Source: Colwellia chukchiensis (GTDB lineage: Bacteria; Pseudomonadota; Gammaproteobacteria; Enterobacterales; Alteromonadaceae). From it: DNA of 64,000 nucleotides. Where the stretch lies: positions 714,743 through 778,742 of the forward strand of contig NZ_NBOC01000001.1 in NCBI RefSeq assembly GCF_002104455.1, in the 5' to 3' direction. Below the pieces are notes generated by a model. The model worked only from the letters and a program-made list of their open reading frames with translations, was not told the DNA's origin and searched no databases. The position numbers and the translations under genes were made by a program. This document shows positions 19,213 to 27,513 of the stretch, one piece after another; within the stretch, counting starts at the first letter, position 1, and each line of letters opens with the position of its first letter.

Positions 19213-20253
19213 ATGAATAATAACCTTTTAAAACAGCAAGTGAAAAATAACGAATTAACCTTTTGTCAGATGCCACTTGAGCGTGCATCTATGCTGAGAA
19301 AAGACCCCGCTTGGTTACAGACGCAGCAAATGGCAAGCAGCAGTCGATTCTACTTTTTTTGGCGCGGACATTACCTCTATGCTCAGCAAGATATCGCCAT
19401 TTTTAGTGAGCAAGGGAGTGGTGGTTTTACTAATAAACACAGTCAAATTAGGTTTTTAAAGCAAACGTTAAGCGATCACGCGCTGCTGTTTTTGGGGCTA
19501 GGCGCAATGGGCGCTGAATTTGTTTGTGACTTGTCTTGTTTAAGCGCAACTGAAATTGAAACATGGCGGTTAAATACTGACATCATTGACGCACACTTTC
19601 ATGAATTTAGGGGCGCTTTGCCGCTATTAAGTTCACCGCAAGCGGCAATATTAAGTTATGCGCAAGCGTTAAGCCATTGGCAACAGACGGCGCTTTATTG
19701 TGGTAGCTGTGGTGAAAAAACGGACTCACTTGACGGTGGTCATCGCCGCAGGTGCCTTAATTCACAATGCCAAAAAGAGCAGTTTCCGCGTACCGATCCT
19801 GTGGTGATCATGTTGGTAGAGCACCAACCTGCAACAGGGCCGGCTATGTGTTTACTGGCCGAACATCACAGAACACCATCACAGGTGTTCTCAACACTGG
19901 CGGGCTTTATCGACCCCGGCGAGTCGCTACAAGAAGCGGTTTATCGAGAAGTGTTAGAAGAAGCGGGGCTTAAAGTATCTAATGTGCGTTATTTTGACTC
20001 ACAACCTTGGCCATTTCCAAACTCAATAATGCTAGGGTTTATTGCTCAAGCGGACGACATGGCGTTGTCGATAGAACCCGATGAGCTGCGCAGTGCTCAA
20101 TGGTTTACCGCGCAACAATTAACGGAATTTAATGAGTGGGGCGACGTCATGCTCGGCCCTAAGTTACCGCGAAAAGAGTCAATTGCGCGACTGTTAATTG
20201 ACTCATGGTGTCAACAGCAATTAATGGTGGCAAACGATAAAGCTGAGGCATAA
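19213..20253 (+). CDS. nudC: NAD+ diphosphatase NudC
   Basis: Nudix hydrolase cleaving NAD(H) to NMN(H) and AMP; NudC also removes NAD caps from RNA. The zinc ribbon is CGSCG (Cys163, Cys166) with C..C about 15 residues later, followed by FPRTDP. The Nudix box begins at GFIDPGES (about residue 231) and ends EEAGL. The NudC-specific SQPWPFPNS is at about residue 263. 346 residues, longer than E. coli NudC (257) through a larger N-terminal domain. Transcribed alone; a perfect hairpin separates it from the convergent cyclophilin gene. Confidence 0.95.
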   Translation: MNNNLLKQQVKNNELTFCQMPLERASMLRKDPAWLQTQQMASSSRFYFFWRGHYLYAQQDIAIFSEQGSGGFTNKHSQIRFLKQTLSDHALLFLGLGAMGAEFVCDLSCLSATEIETWRLNTDIIDAHFHEFRGALPLLSSPQAAILSYAQALSHWQQTALYCGSCGEKTDSLDGGHRRRCLNSQCQKEQFPRTDPVVIMLVEHQPATGPAMCLLAEHHRTPSQVFSTLAGFIDPGESLQEAVYREVLEEAGLKVSNVRYFDSQPWPFPNSIMLGFIAQADDMALSIEPDELRSAQWFTAQQLTEFNEWGDVMLGPKLPRKESIARLLIDSWCQQQLMVANDKAEA

Positions 20254-20259
20254 TGCTGT

Positions 20260-20290
20260 ACCAAGCTGTCCTTATTTGTGACAGCTTGGT
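20260..20290. terminator. Convergent hairpin between nudC and the cyclophilin gene
   Basis: Perfect 11-base inverted repeat ACCAAGCTGTC / GACAGCTTGGT with a 9-base loop. No T-run on either side. By position it probably ends both convergent transcripts. Confidence 0.6.
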
Positions 20291-20327
20291 GGATATAGCA
20301 CTTTATCGACGATAAAATGTTATCGCT

Positions 20328-21089
20328 TTATGCTTGAAGTCGGCGCTTAAAAGCAAGGGTGGCAGCAAACAATAAGCCAAACCATGTAATTGAACCACTA
20401 CCACTTGTGTCTTTTGGCTCTGTTGTTGGTGGCGTGACGGTAATGGCGGTATTTTTAACGGCTGCTAAATTGCTTGCGGTATTAACACTGGCATCAAAGA
20501 TGGTCACAGATTCAATAGTGACGAAGTTTTCTACTCCGGGTACATAATTACTATCAGCACACTGCTCTGTGGTTAAGTCCGGCATGGGCATACTGGCACA
20601 AAGTGGTAAGTCAGCAATGGCGTCAATATTTTCCATGCCCTCGATCACTTCGCCAAAAACCGTAAAGCCACCGTTTTGTAAATCTAATTGCGCAGAGCCG
20701 CCACTATTGTCGGCTAAATTGATAAACCATTGGCTAGTTGCACTATGTTCATTGCCGCTGAATTTTGCCATGGCAATGGTGGCGCGAACATTAGAATACA
20801 CGGGTTCGTTCTTGATGGCGCTTGCGGTAGGAATTGCCGTTAACGGTAAGCTACCGGTAAACTGAAACCCACCTGCTTGCATAACAAAGCCTGGCTCAAC
20901 ACGATGGACTAAGGTGTTGTTATAGCTGCCTTCGTTAACATAAGATAGAAAGTTCGCCACTGTGATAGGGGTGGTTTCATCATGTAAGTTGACTTTGAAG
21001 TTACCGTGAGAGGTGGTGAATTCTACTATGGTAGCGCTTGCAGAAAGACTGGCAAAAGTCAGGGCAAGAAATGATAATTTAGCGAACAT
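20328..21089 (-). CDS. Exported cyclophilin peptidyl-prolyl isomerase with GlyGly-CTERM-like tail
   Basis: A signal peptide (cleavage likely after SLSASA, residue 19) is followed by a cyclophilin domain (about 20-195): TSHGNFKVNL, the SYNNTLVHRVEPGFVMQAGG core with the catalytic Arg in HRV, and the GFTVFGEVIEGM end. After a Thr/Pro-rich linker (about residues 205-225), the last ~25 residues are SGSGS, a hydrophobic helix, then KRR: the layout of GlyGly-CTERM sorting signals handled by rhombosortase. Catalysed proline isomerisation in the envelope is expected, with the protein probably processed and displayed at the cell surface. The unpaired Cys pair in LPLCASMP...EQCAD may form a disulphide. 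Monocistronic. Confidence 0.88.
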   Translation of the reverse strand: MFAKLSFLALTFASLSASATIVEFTTSHGNFKVNLHDETTPITVANFLSYVNEGSYNNTLVHRVEPGFVMQAGGFQFTGSLPLTAIPTASAIKNEPVYSNVRATIAMAKFSGNEHSATSQWFINLADNSGGSAQLDLQNGGFTVFGEVIEGMENIDAIADLPLCASMPMPDLTTEQCADSNYVPGVENFVTIESVTIFDASVNTASNLAAVKNTAITVTPPTTEPKDTSGSGSITWFGLLFAATLAFKRRLQA

Positions 21090-21354
21090 GAATACATCCT
21101 AATGGGTTGTTTAAGTGTAAAAAAAACATGGATAATAAGTCGCTTAGCGTTAAACAACAAGTGCTATTAACGTTTTATTTAATGGCAAGTGAGCATACAA
21201 CAAAGCGCGCTTTACATTCAGTGTAAAATTCTGCTGACAGAGGCTTCGCGTTTGATTGCAATCGGTAAACACCAACTATGATCTTGATCAGATTTTCGCG
21301 CTAACTTTCTTAGTACAGTGCCCAACCAATGAGCAATGTTTTTAAGGACTACTG

Positions 21355-23136
21355 GTGTTAGATTCGTATGAAATGAACTTAGGCACTGCCTACAACCAAA
21401 GTTTACCAAGCTTAGGTGACGTAATTGGCGATGTCATTCAGTTTTTTGGTTGTGAGCGTGTTTACGGCGTTGGTGGTGATTTCGCGGCCAATTTAATTGC
21501 TGCCATTGCGCCTAGAGTAGCAGTATGCCCGTCGAGTAATGAAATGCACGCTGGCTTTTCCGCCTGCGCTAAAGCAGAAATAGACGGTATTGGCTTTTGC
21601 TTGACCACTTATATGGTGGGTAGCTTACCCTGTACTTCAGCGGCAGCTTTAGCCGTGACAGAAGGCTTGCCTGTGGTATTTATTTCAGGCGCTCCAGCTG
21701 AAACAGAAGTTGCGCAAATGGCCATTCATCATACGCTACATCCAAGCACGGCATGGAAAACTCAATATGATAATGCCCTGGATGCGTTTGCTGCGCTCGG
21801 AGTTAAAGTCGAGCGTTTACAAGGGCAACGAACCCCTGGCTACCCAAATGTTTCTGGCGAGCGATTTTATCAATTAGTACTGCAGGCCTATAAAACTAAG
21901 CAGCCGGTGTTTATTGAAATACCGCGCGATCAAGTGATACAAAAAACTCAAGCCATTAAACTCCCCATTAGCATCGATGCGCCTTGTATTTGCCAGCATG
22001 TGCTTAGTGGCGCTGAGTTAGTAGTTGACGCCATAGTGACTAAACTTGCAAGCGCTCAATACCCTTTGTTGTATATTGGCGATCGACTCAAGCATAACCG
22101 CCAATTGCAGCAATTGTTACTGAATTTTGCTCGAAAATTTAACATTCCCTTCGCAACAAGCTGGTTTGCAAAAGGGCTATTCGATGAAAGTGAACCGCTA
22201 TGTTTAGGGGCCTACAATGGCATTTTTAGCCAAACTTCAGGGCGGCTGTATATTGAAGAAAAAGTTGATTATATTATCGATATTGCCAGTAGCATTGTAC
22301 CGCAAGACAGTAATATCGCCTTTGCAACAGGTACCCACAAAGTAGAAACCTTTGCTAATAAAACCCTGTTAAAAGGGGGAGCGTTATTAGAAAAAGACTT
22401 GCTAGAAATATTGCAATTACTCATGCAACGCCAGCAAAAAGTATTCAACTTTTCAGCCCCATCAGCGGCGAAAAGTACCTTAAACCTGCAGGATCCGCTT
22501 GATTTTAATAACCTTGCACAAACCCTCAATCATATTCAACGCCGTATCAGCACTCAGTTAGTGTATTTGCCCGAAGTGGGTAATTCATACTTTGCTAGTT
22601 ATAGCCTACAGGTTAGGCAGTCGTCCGTAGGTCGAGGCTGGCTAACAAACCCTTGGTATGGTGCTATGGGCACAGCTTTACCCTATGCGCGCGTGGTTGC
22701 GCAACGTTTACAAGATAATGGTGAAGATGAGCGGGCGGTGGTGATTATTGGTGATGGTGGTTTTCACTTTCAGCTCAACGAGCTGATCCATTTTTTAAAA
22801 GACAATACCGATGTCACCATTATATATATGCGCAATAATGTGTTTCATTTAGGTAAAAGTGGCGATCAGGCCATTTATCATTGTAACGATCAGCGCTTTG
22901 ATGTTGCGGCGCTAATGAGAAGTTATCAAGGGTATGCGCACACGGTTGCCAGTGTTGCAGAGTTTATCAGCGCTTTTAAGGCAACATTATCACGCTCTGG
23001 CATCTCCTTACTTGAAGTGCCCGCGCAGCCAACAGACGAGAGGCAATGCCATGAAATTCGCTTACTTAATTTGTACATTAAAGCTAAAAACGGTCACCCT
23101 CAAGCACAGCAAGAATGGCAGGCTTTAACGAACTAG
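21355..23136 (+). CDS. Thiamine diphosphate-dependent decarboxylase (pyruvate/indolepyruvate decarboxylase-like)
   Basis: Three-domain ThDP enzyme. The N-terminal PYR domain has the catalytic Glu63 (SSNEMHAGF) and a double histidine H125-H126 in HHTLHP, which is characteristic of pyruvate/indolepyruvate decarboxylases. The middle domain is about residues 195-345. The C-terminal PP domain has the ThDP motif GDGG at about 466 and NN about 27 residues later. 593 residues, a little longer than typical PDCs (about 550-570). It uses a GTG start at 21355 with AAGGA 7 bases upstream; an ATG at 21373 is the alternative. No neighbouring pathway gene is seen, so the 2-oxo acid substrate is unknown. Acetolactate synthase is unlikely given the HH motif. 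Confidence 0.82.
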   Translation: MLDSYEMNLGTAYNQSLPSLGDVIGDVIQFFGCERVYGVGGDFAANLIAAIAPRVAVCPSSNEMHAGFSACAKAEIDGIGFCLTTYMVGSLPCTSAAALAVTEGLPVVFISGAPAETEVAQMAIHHTLHPSTAWKTQYDNALDAFAALGVKVERLQGQRTPGYPNVSGERFYQLVLQAYKTKQPVFIEIPRDQVIQKTQAIKLPISIDAPCICQHVLSGAELVVDAIVTKLASAQYPLLYIGDRLKHNRQLQQLLLNFARKFNIPFATSWFAKGLFDESEPLCLGAYNGIFSQTSGRLYIEEKVDYIIDIASSIVPQDSNIAFATGTHKVETFANKTLLKGGALLEKDLLEILQLLMQRQQKVFNFSAPSAAKSTLNLQDPLDFNNLAQTLNHIQRRISTQLVYLPEVGNSYFASYSLQVRQSSVGRGWLTNPWYGAMGTALPYARVVAQRLQDNGEDERAVVIIGDGGFHFQLNELIHFLKDNTDVTIIYMRNNVFHLGKSGDQAIYHCNDQRFDVAALMRSYQGYAHTVASVAEFISAFKATLSRSGISLLEVPAQPTDERQCHEIRLLNLYIKAKNGHPQAQQEWQALTN

Positions 23137-23215
23137 CGGTTTAGGCAGTGTAATTTGGCAAGCGATACGGTTTCAGTTTTCCCTGTAGCGCAGTTTAGGC
23201 TATTGCCGTGCTAGA

Positions 23216-23881
23216 TTAAATGGTTTTGAAAAATCGCTCACTGCGTGGCATAAAATATTGCTGATAATTTAATGAGAAGGCAACCCTTGTGCTGCGGCCA
23301 ATAATTTCATGGCGGGGTACTAAGCCAATCACGCGAGAATCTGCGCTATGATCTCGGTTGTCTCCCATCACCAAGTAAGAGTTGTCAGGGATGGTTATTG
23401 ATTTAAAATTTGCTAAAGCGGAAGTGCTGACAACGCCAGGTGCTTGTTGAGTGCGGATTAAATGGCGCTTGCCGGCGAAGCTTTCCTCGCTCAGCACATA
23501 GTTAGGGTATTTAGCGACAATCTTATATTGCGCCAATTGTTGATTGATAAATAACTGATTATTAATCAGCGCGACGGTATCGCCAGGCACAGCAATAACA
23601 CGCTTTACTAATCGCTTATCAGCAGCGCGTGATTGAAAAATCACGATGTCATGGCGCTGAGGCTCATTAAGGGGTATTAAAACGTGCTGACTAAAGGGGA
23701 GTTTTAAATCATAGGCAAGTTTATTTATCAAAATACGATCGCCTTCGACTATGGTCGGTTTCATTGACCCCGTCGGTACGTCGTTCCAGTCGGCAATAGC
23801 ACTGCGAAAAACCAACATCAAACTGATAAAGACTAATAGCGATTTGTTTGCTTTAAGGTGGTGGGAAATAGCGTTTTTCAT
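23216..23881 (-). CDS. Signal peptidase I, short LepB paralogue
   Basis: Membrane-bound serine peptidase of family S26 that removes signal peptides. The catalytic Ser39 is in PTGSMKPT and the Lys93 general base in LVKRVIAVPGD; the MGDNRDHSADSR box is present. It has one N-terminal TM helix (about residues 13-30) and 221 residues, so it is shorter than the main LepB (about 300 in this group). It is probably a paralogue, with the main lepB beside rnc/era elsewhere. I start at the second ATG, 5 bases after AAGGAA; an ATG 27 bases earlier (23908) lacks such a site. The upstream neighbour on the same strand is a secreted protein of unknown function. Confidence 0.88.
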   Translation of the reverse strand: MKNAISHHLKANKSLLVFISLMLVFRSAIADWNDVPTGSMKPTIVEGDRILINKLAYDLKLPFSQHVLIPLNEPQRHDIVIFQSRAADKRLVKRVIAVPGDTVALINNQLFINQQLAQYKIVAKYPNYVLSEESFAGKRHLIRTQQAPGVVSTSALANFKSITIPDNSYLVMGDNRDHSADSRVIGLVPRHEIIGRSTRVAFSLNYQQYFMPRSERFFKTI

Positions 23882-23913
23882 GACATTCCTTTTCAAGTTT
23901 CTAACCATATTAA

Positions 23914-23951
23914 TAAAATAACGACTTAGCTTTCGACTAAGTCGTTATTTT
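23914..23951 (-). terminator. Intrinsic terminator between the unknown secreted protein and signal peptidase genes
   Basis: A 16-base perfect stem (TAAAATAACGACTTAG and its complement) with a 6-base loop, T-rich at both ends. On the minus strand it follows the 24037-24648 gene, so the signal peptidase gene is mostly transcribed separately. Confidence 0.8.
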
Positions 23952-24036
23952 AAAGTTCGATTACCTTGCAGGAATTTATCCTGATAAATGTAATGATTTA
24001 TTTCAGCGGCTTAACTCGCTGTCAGCTTTTATATTA

Positions 24037-24648
24037 TTAATCAGTGTAACCCCAAGGTGCCGCTGGCGTTGCTATGGGTGTGGTTAAATCAAAATCTACG
24101 CGAAATTCTCGTCCTTGACGTGTTAAACGATAGGTGAATTGTTCGGGGTAGATAAACATTTGCCAGGTATTACCCATAGACTGAGGAATGCCGGTTTTGA
24201 TAAACAATTGCTTCGAATATTCATCGGCGGGAAAAGCCTGCGCCTGCGCATAGCCCGCAACGACCGTATGGCCGCCATACATGGTTGAAACATCATAGCT
24301 GCCATCTTTTAGGCGATGGTCATGCTTTAATGACAACCCTGAGCCGGTTTTAGTAATGATCCATGTTCGAGAGGCATCATCACCAACATGAAAAGGAATT
24401 TCGAGTTTACTCTCAGAACAGCGCCTAACATGCATAATTAACTTTTTATTTGCAAAACCATCACCACTGGCGTTATCTAACGTTACTTTTCCTTGGTATG
24501 CCTTACCACAATGAGCTTTAATGCTATCGAAAAAGCTATCGTGCGTTGCGATAGATACTAATGGTGCGCTGGCAGCTACGACAGCGTTACTAAATATAAA
24601 GACACTGCTTGCTAGTGCAAGGGTTAACCGGTTGGATTTGAATTTCAT
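24037..24648 (-). CDS. Uncharacterised exported protein
   Basis: I do not recognise a family. 203 residues with a clear signal peptide (cleavage likely after NAVVA, about residue 25). The mature protein has two Cys (in AHCGKAY and VRRCSES) that could form a disulphide, and many beta-prone segments (WIITKTGSGLSLKHDHRL, FTYRLTR, REFRVDFDL), which suggests a small beta-barrel or sandwich. The start is the ATG preceded by AAGGTG at 8 bases; an in-frame ATG seven codons earlier is less likely. It sits upstream of the short signal peptidase but has its own terminator. No function is assigned. Confidence 0.75.
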   Translation of the reverse strand: MKFKSNRLTLALASSVFIFSNAVVAASAPLVSIATHDSFFDSIKAHCGKAYQGKVTLDNASGDGFANKKLIMHVRRCSESKLEIPFHVGDDASRTWIITKTGSGLSLKHDHRLKDGSYDVSTMYGGHTVVAGYAQAQAFPADEYSKQLFIKTGIPQSMGNTWQMFIYPEQFTYRLTRQGREFRVDFDLTTPIATPAAPWGYTD

Positions 24649-24995
24649 TAAATACACCTTAAATGACAAAGTAAAAAGGGTTAACCGTTAATACTACCAG
24701 ATAATGATTTAAAAAGGACAAGGAAATAGTTTGCTAATAAATCCGCCGACAAGCGTAAAATATGCTTGCAGATAAGATACGAGCAGCGCAAAATTATCGG
24801 CCTTTACTAAAACAACGTAAAATAGCCGGAGACTTGGCGTAAGCGATAAAATATTTGCATATGTGCAATCATCCTATCGATGCTGAGTTGGGGCATTTTA
24901 TCTAATTGCTAAATTGTCGATAGCTAGTGCAGTTGCCGCGAAGCGGTTTGGGTTAGCGACCTAGCAAGTTACATAAATGTTAACGATTAAATAAA
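24649..24995. other. Divergent intergenic region
   Basis: About 345 bases between the secreted protein gene and the SPOUT methyltransferase gene. Both promoters must lie here by position. I see no clear motif, RNA structure or small gene. Confidence 0.35.
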
Positions 24996-25508
24996 ATGAA
25001 AAAAACACAGTTTGTCATAGGATTAACCGATCCAAAAAGCCCGAGCAATGTTGGCGCCGTTATGCGAGCAGCCGGTTGTTTTCAAGCAGATGAAGTACGC
25101 TATACTGGCGAGCGTTTTGCCAGAGCGGCAAAATATAATACCGACACTAAAGCCGCTGCCCAGCACATTCCGTTAAATGCCGTGACTTGCTTAACAACAG
25201 ATGTAGCGCCAACACAAAAAATTGTTTGTGTTGACTTAGTCGAAGGGGCGATAGCACTGCCGAATTTTAAACACCCTGACAACGCCCTTTATATTTTCGG
25301 ACCCGAAGATGGCACTATAGCGCAAGCGGTAATTGATCGCGCTGATGCTGTGGTATACATACCAACAGTTGGCTGCATGAACTTGGCGGCAAGTGTCAAT
25401 GTTGTGTTATATGACCGTATGGCGAAGTCGGCGGATACATTAATGGGGGATGAGTTAATTAAGCGCAGTCGCGATACTAATAATCGGGTAAAAGTTAAAG
25501 TCAGTTAA
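24996..25508 (+). CDS. TrmH/SpoU-family RNA methyltransferase
   Basis: SPOUT-class S-adenosylmethionine-dependent RNA ribose methyltransferase with a trefoil knot. Motif 1 is SPSNVGAVMRAAG (residues about 15-27), motif 2 YIFGPEDGTI, and motif 3 PTVGCMNLAASVNVVLYDRM near the C-terminus. At 170 residues it is a catalytic core only, with no L30e-like or TrmH C-terminal RNA-binding extension. The target nucleotide (tRNA or rRNA) cannot be stated. Transcribed alone. Confidence 0.88.
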   Translation: MKKTQFVIGLTDPKSPSNVGAVMRAAGCFQADEVRYTGERFARAAKYNTDTKAAAQHIPLNAVTCLTTDVAPTQKIVCVDLVEGAIALPNFKHPDNALYIFGPEDGTIAQAVIDRADAVVYIPTVGCMNLAASVNVVLYDRMAKSADTLMGDELIKRSRDTNNRVKVKVS

Positions 25509-25624
25509 CGTGCGTTGACGCTGCAGCATATTGCTAGTTGTCTGCGATGGCATAGCCCGTGATCTTAATTTTGAAGTTAAGGTGACGCGTATAGTAAAGA
25601 AATATGACTTTTATACGAAACGGC

Positions 25625-25652
25625 TTGACTCTGTCTGAGAATTCGGTATTAT
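25625..25652 (+). promoter_or_regulatory. Sigma-70 promoter of the cold shock gene
   Basis: TTGACT (25625-25630), 16-base spacer, TATTAT (25647-25652). Expected start of transcription near 25659. Confidence 0.65.
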
Positions 25653-25658
25653 CCCTCA

Positions 25659-25804
25659 CAGCTAGAAAGTAAGACCTATATTTATGTACAAAGTATCGAA
25701 GTTATATTAGTAAGTAGCTCGTCCTGTTTAATAAGTAATAGCAACACTTCCTGCAACACCGCCTTAATTTTGAGGCATCAATTACGAATAAATAGGATAT
25801 TATA
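25659..25804 (+). promoter_or_regulatory. Long 5' leader of the cold shock mRNA
   Basis: If the promoter above is right, the leader is about 145 bases, like the cspA-type leaders that refold with temperature to control translation. The inference is from length and gene identity; I have not folded it. AGGAT is the probable ribosome-binding site. Confidence 0.45.
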
Positions 25805-26014
25805 ATGTCTAATACAACTACTGGTACAGTTAAATGGTTCAACGAATCTAAAGGTTTTGGTTTTATCGAGCAAGAATCTGGTCCAGACGTTTTCGCACAT
25901 TTCTCTGCAATTTCTGGCGACGGTTTCAAAACTCTTGCTGAAGGCCAAAAAGTACAGTTTACTGTAACTCAAGGTCAAAAAGGTCCTCAAGCTGAGAACA
26001 TCGTAGCACTTTAA
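25805..26014 (+). CDS. CspA-family cold shock protein
   Basis: 69-residue single cold shock domain that binds single-stranded RNA and DNA and acts as RNA chaperone. RNP1 KGFGFIEQ and RNP2 VFAHFSAI are intact; the sequence runs from [11 protein letters not shown] to AENIVAL as in CspA/CspD-like proteins. The paralogue type (cold-induced or constitutive) cannot be told from the protein, but the long leader favours regulation by temperature. Confidence 0.95.
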   Translation: MSNTTTGTVKWFNESKGFGFIEQESGPDVFAHFSAISGDGFKTLAEGQKVQFTVTQGQKGPQAENIVAL

Positions 26015-26071
26015 TTAATAGGCTTTAGCTGACTTAACAAGCTTAAGTTAACTAGCATATTAACAGTGTTG

Positions 26072-26102
26072 AAAAAGGGGAGACGTTAGTCTGCCCTTTT
26101 TT
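26072..26102 (+). terminator. Intrinsic terminator after the cold shock gene
   Basis: AAAAGGGGAGAC / GTCTGCCCTTTT with one internal mismatch, 4-base loop and T-run. Confidence 0.75.
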
Positions 26103-26121
26103 GTGTCTCTAAGAAAATCTC

Positions 26122-27288
26122 ATGTCACTGCTCATTCAATACCAAGCGCTTGTTAAGCAAAATAACCTCAAGTTAGATGTAGAACAGCTCAACGCTGTTC
26201 AGGTGCTAGACACACTGACCAAAAAACTCATCAATCGACAAAGTAAAACAAATTTTTGGCGGCCATTAACGCTATGGTTTAGCAAACCAACACCAATCAA
26301 AGGGCTTTATTTTCATGGTCGAGTCGGCCGTGGCAAAACTATGTTGATGGATTTATTTTATCAACAGGTAAGCCTAAAACGTAAAAAGCGTATACATTTT
26401 CATCATTTTATGGAAAGCGTTCATCAGCAGTTACATGCACTTAGTGGTGTAGATGACCCCTTAGTTTTGATTGCGAAGCAGTGGACGAATGACGTCGACC
26501 TACTGTGTTTTGATGAATTTTTTGTCAATGACATTGGCGATGCTATGTTATTGTCTGGCTTACTTAATGCTATGTTTGCTAATGGTTTGGTATTAGTTGC
26601 TACCTCAAATTGTCGCCCAGATCAGCTATACAAAAACGGGCTACAAAGAGAAAGGTTTTTACCCACCATTGCGCTTATTGAACGTTATTGCCAGATAATT
26701 TCTATCGATGGGCCGGTGGATCATCGTCTGCTATCTACAGAGCGAGTTAATGCGGGTCATCGTGATTATTATGTTTGCGCTGAACGTAGCGAATGTGGTT
26801 CAGACTTTCTATCACAGCACTTTTTAAAGCTCGCACAAGCCAAGGTAGTGCATAATAGCAGTCTTAAGATCTTAGGCCGAGATATTCAATTTGTCGCGCG
26901 CAGTGGTGATGTGATCTGGTTTGATTTTATGGCGCTATGCTCGGGGCCGAGAAGCCAACGAGACTATATTAAGTTAGCGGATAATTTTCGCGTTGTACTC
27001 ATCAGTAATGTGCCACAGTTTAGCGGCGCTTTAATTCCTGCTGTGTTCTCAGGAGTTGAAGATAGCTATCAGCGCAGTGGTGTGGTGATGGGAGAGTTAA
27101 GAAGTTTAGACGATGAAGCACGGCGCTTTATTGCCTTAGTTGACGAATTTTATGATCGTAGCATTCGGCTTATTGTCGCCGCCGAGGTCGATATTTCAGC
27201 GCTTTATCAGGGCAGTCAACTCGCACATGAGTTTGCCCGTTGTCGTTCGCGCTTGTTTGAAATGCAAAGAATCAATTATCAAAGCTAA
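26122..27288 (+). CDS. ZapE/AFG1-type cell division ATPase
   Basis: P-loop ATPase of the AFG1/ZapE family; E. coli ZapE destabilises FtsZ polymers during constriction. Walker A is GRVGRGKT (residues 66-73), Walker B LLCFDEFF (about 131), and the sensor-like VATSNCRPDQLYKNGLQRERFLP stretch is family-typical. 388 residues, close to E. coli (375). The usual zapE gene sits beside rplM-rpsI, and this one does not, so it may be a paralogue. Transcribed alone with no ribosomal protein neighbour. I leave the symbol empty for that reason. Confidence 0.85.
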   Translation: MSLLIQYQALVKQNNLKLDVEQLNAVQVLDTLTKKLINRQSKTNFWRPLTLWFSKPTPIKGLYFHGRVGRGKTMLMDLFYQQVSLKRKKRIHFHHFMESVHQQLHALSGVDDPLVLIAKQWTNDVDLLCFDEFFVNDIGDAMLLSGLLNAMFANGLVLVATSNCRPDQLYKNGLQRERFLPTIALIERYCQIISIDGPVDHRLLSTERVNAGHRDYYVCAERSECGSDFLSQHFLKLAQAKVVHNSSLKILGRDIQFVARSGDVIWFDFMALCSGPRSQRDYIKLADNFRVVLISNVPQFSGALIPAVFSGVEDSYQRSGVVMGELRSLDDEARRFIALVDEFYDRSIRLIVAAEVDISALYQGSQLAHEFARCRSRLFEMQRINYQS

Positions 27289-27513
27289 CGGCTGTTGTTG
27301 TTTGTTATTAGCGATAACTAGCGCTAGTTAAACTCACTAAATAGTAGAAAATTTGACGAAATGTTTGTCTGTAAATTATTTGTTATTGCGGGTTTGTTAC
27401 GTTAAGTTGCTGATATTGTTATGTATTTAAGGTTGGCATCGGTTTTGTAATCTAATTGTTATAGCTAACCATATTTGGCGCTAACTTAAGCTAATTTATC
27501 AAGGAAAAAATAA

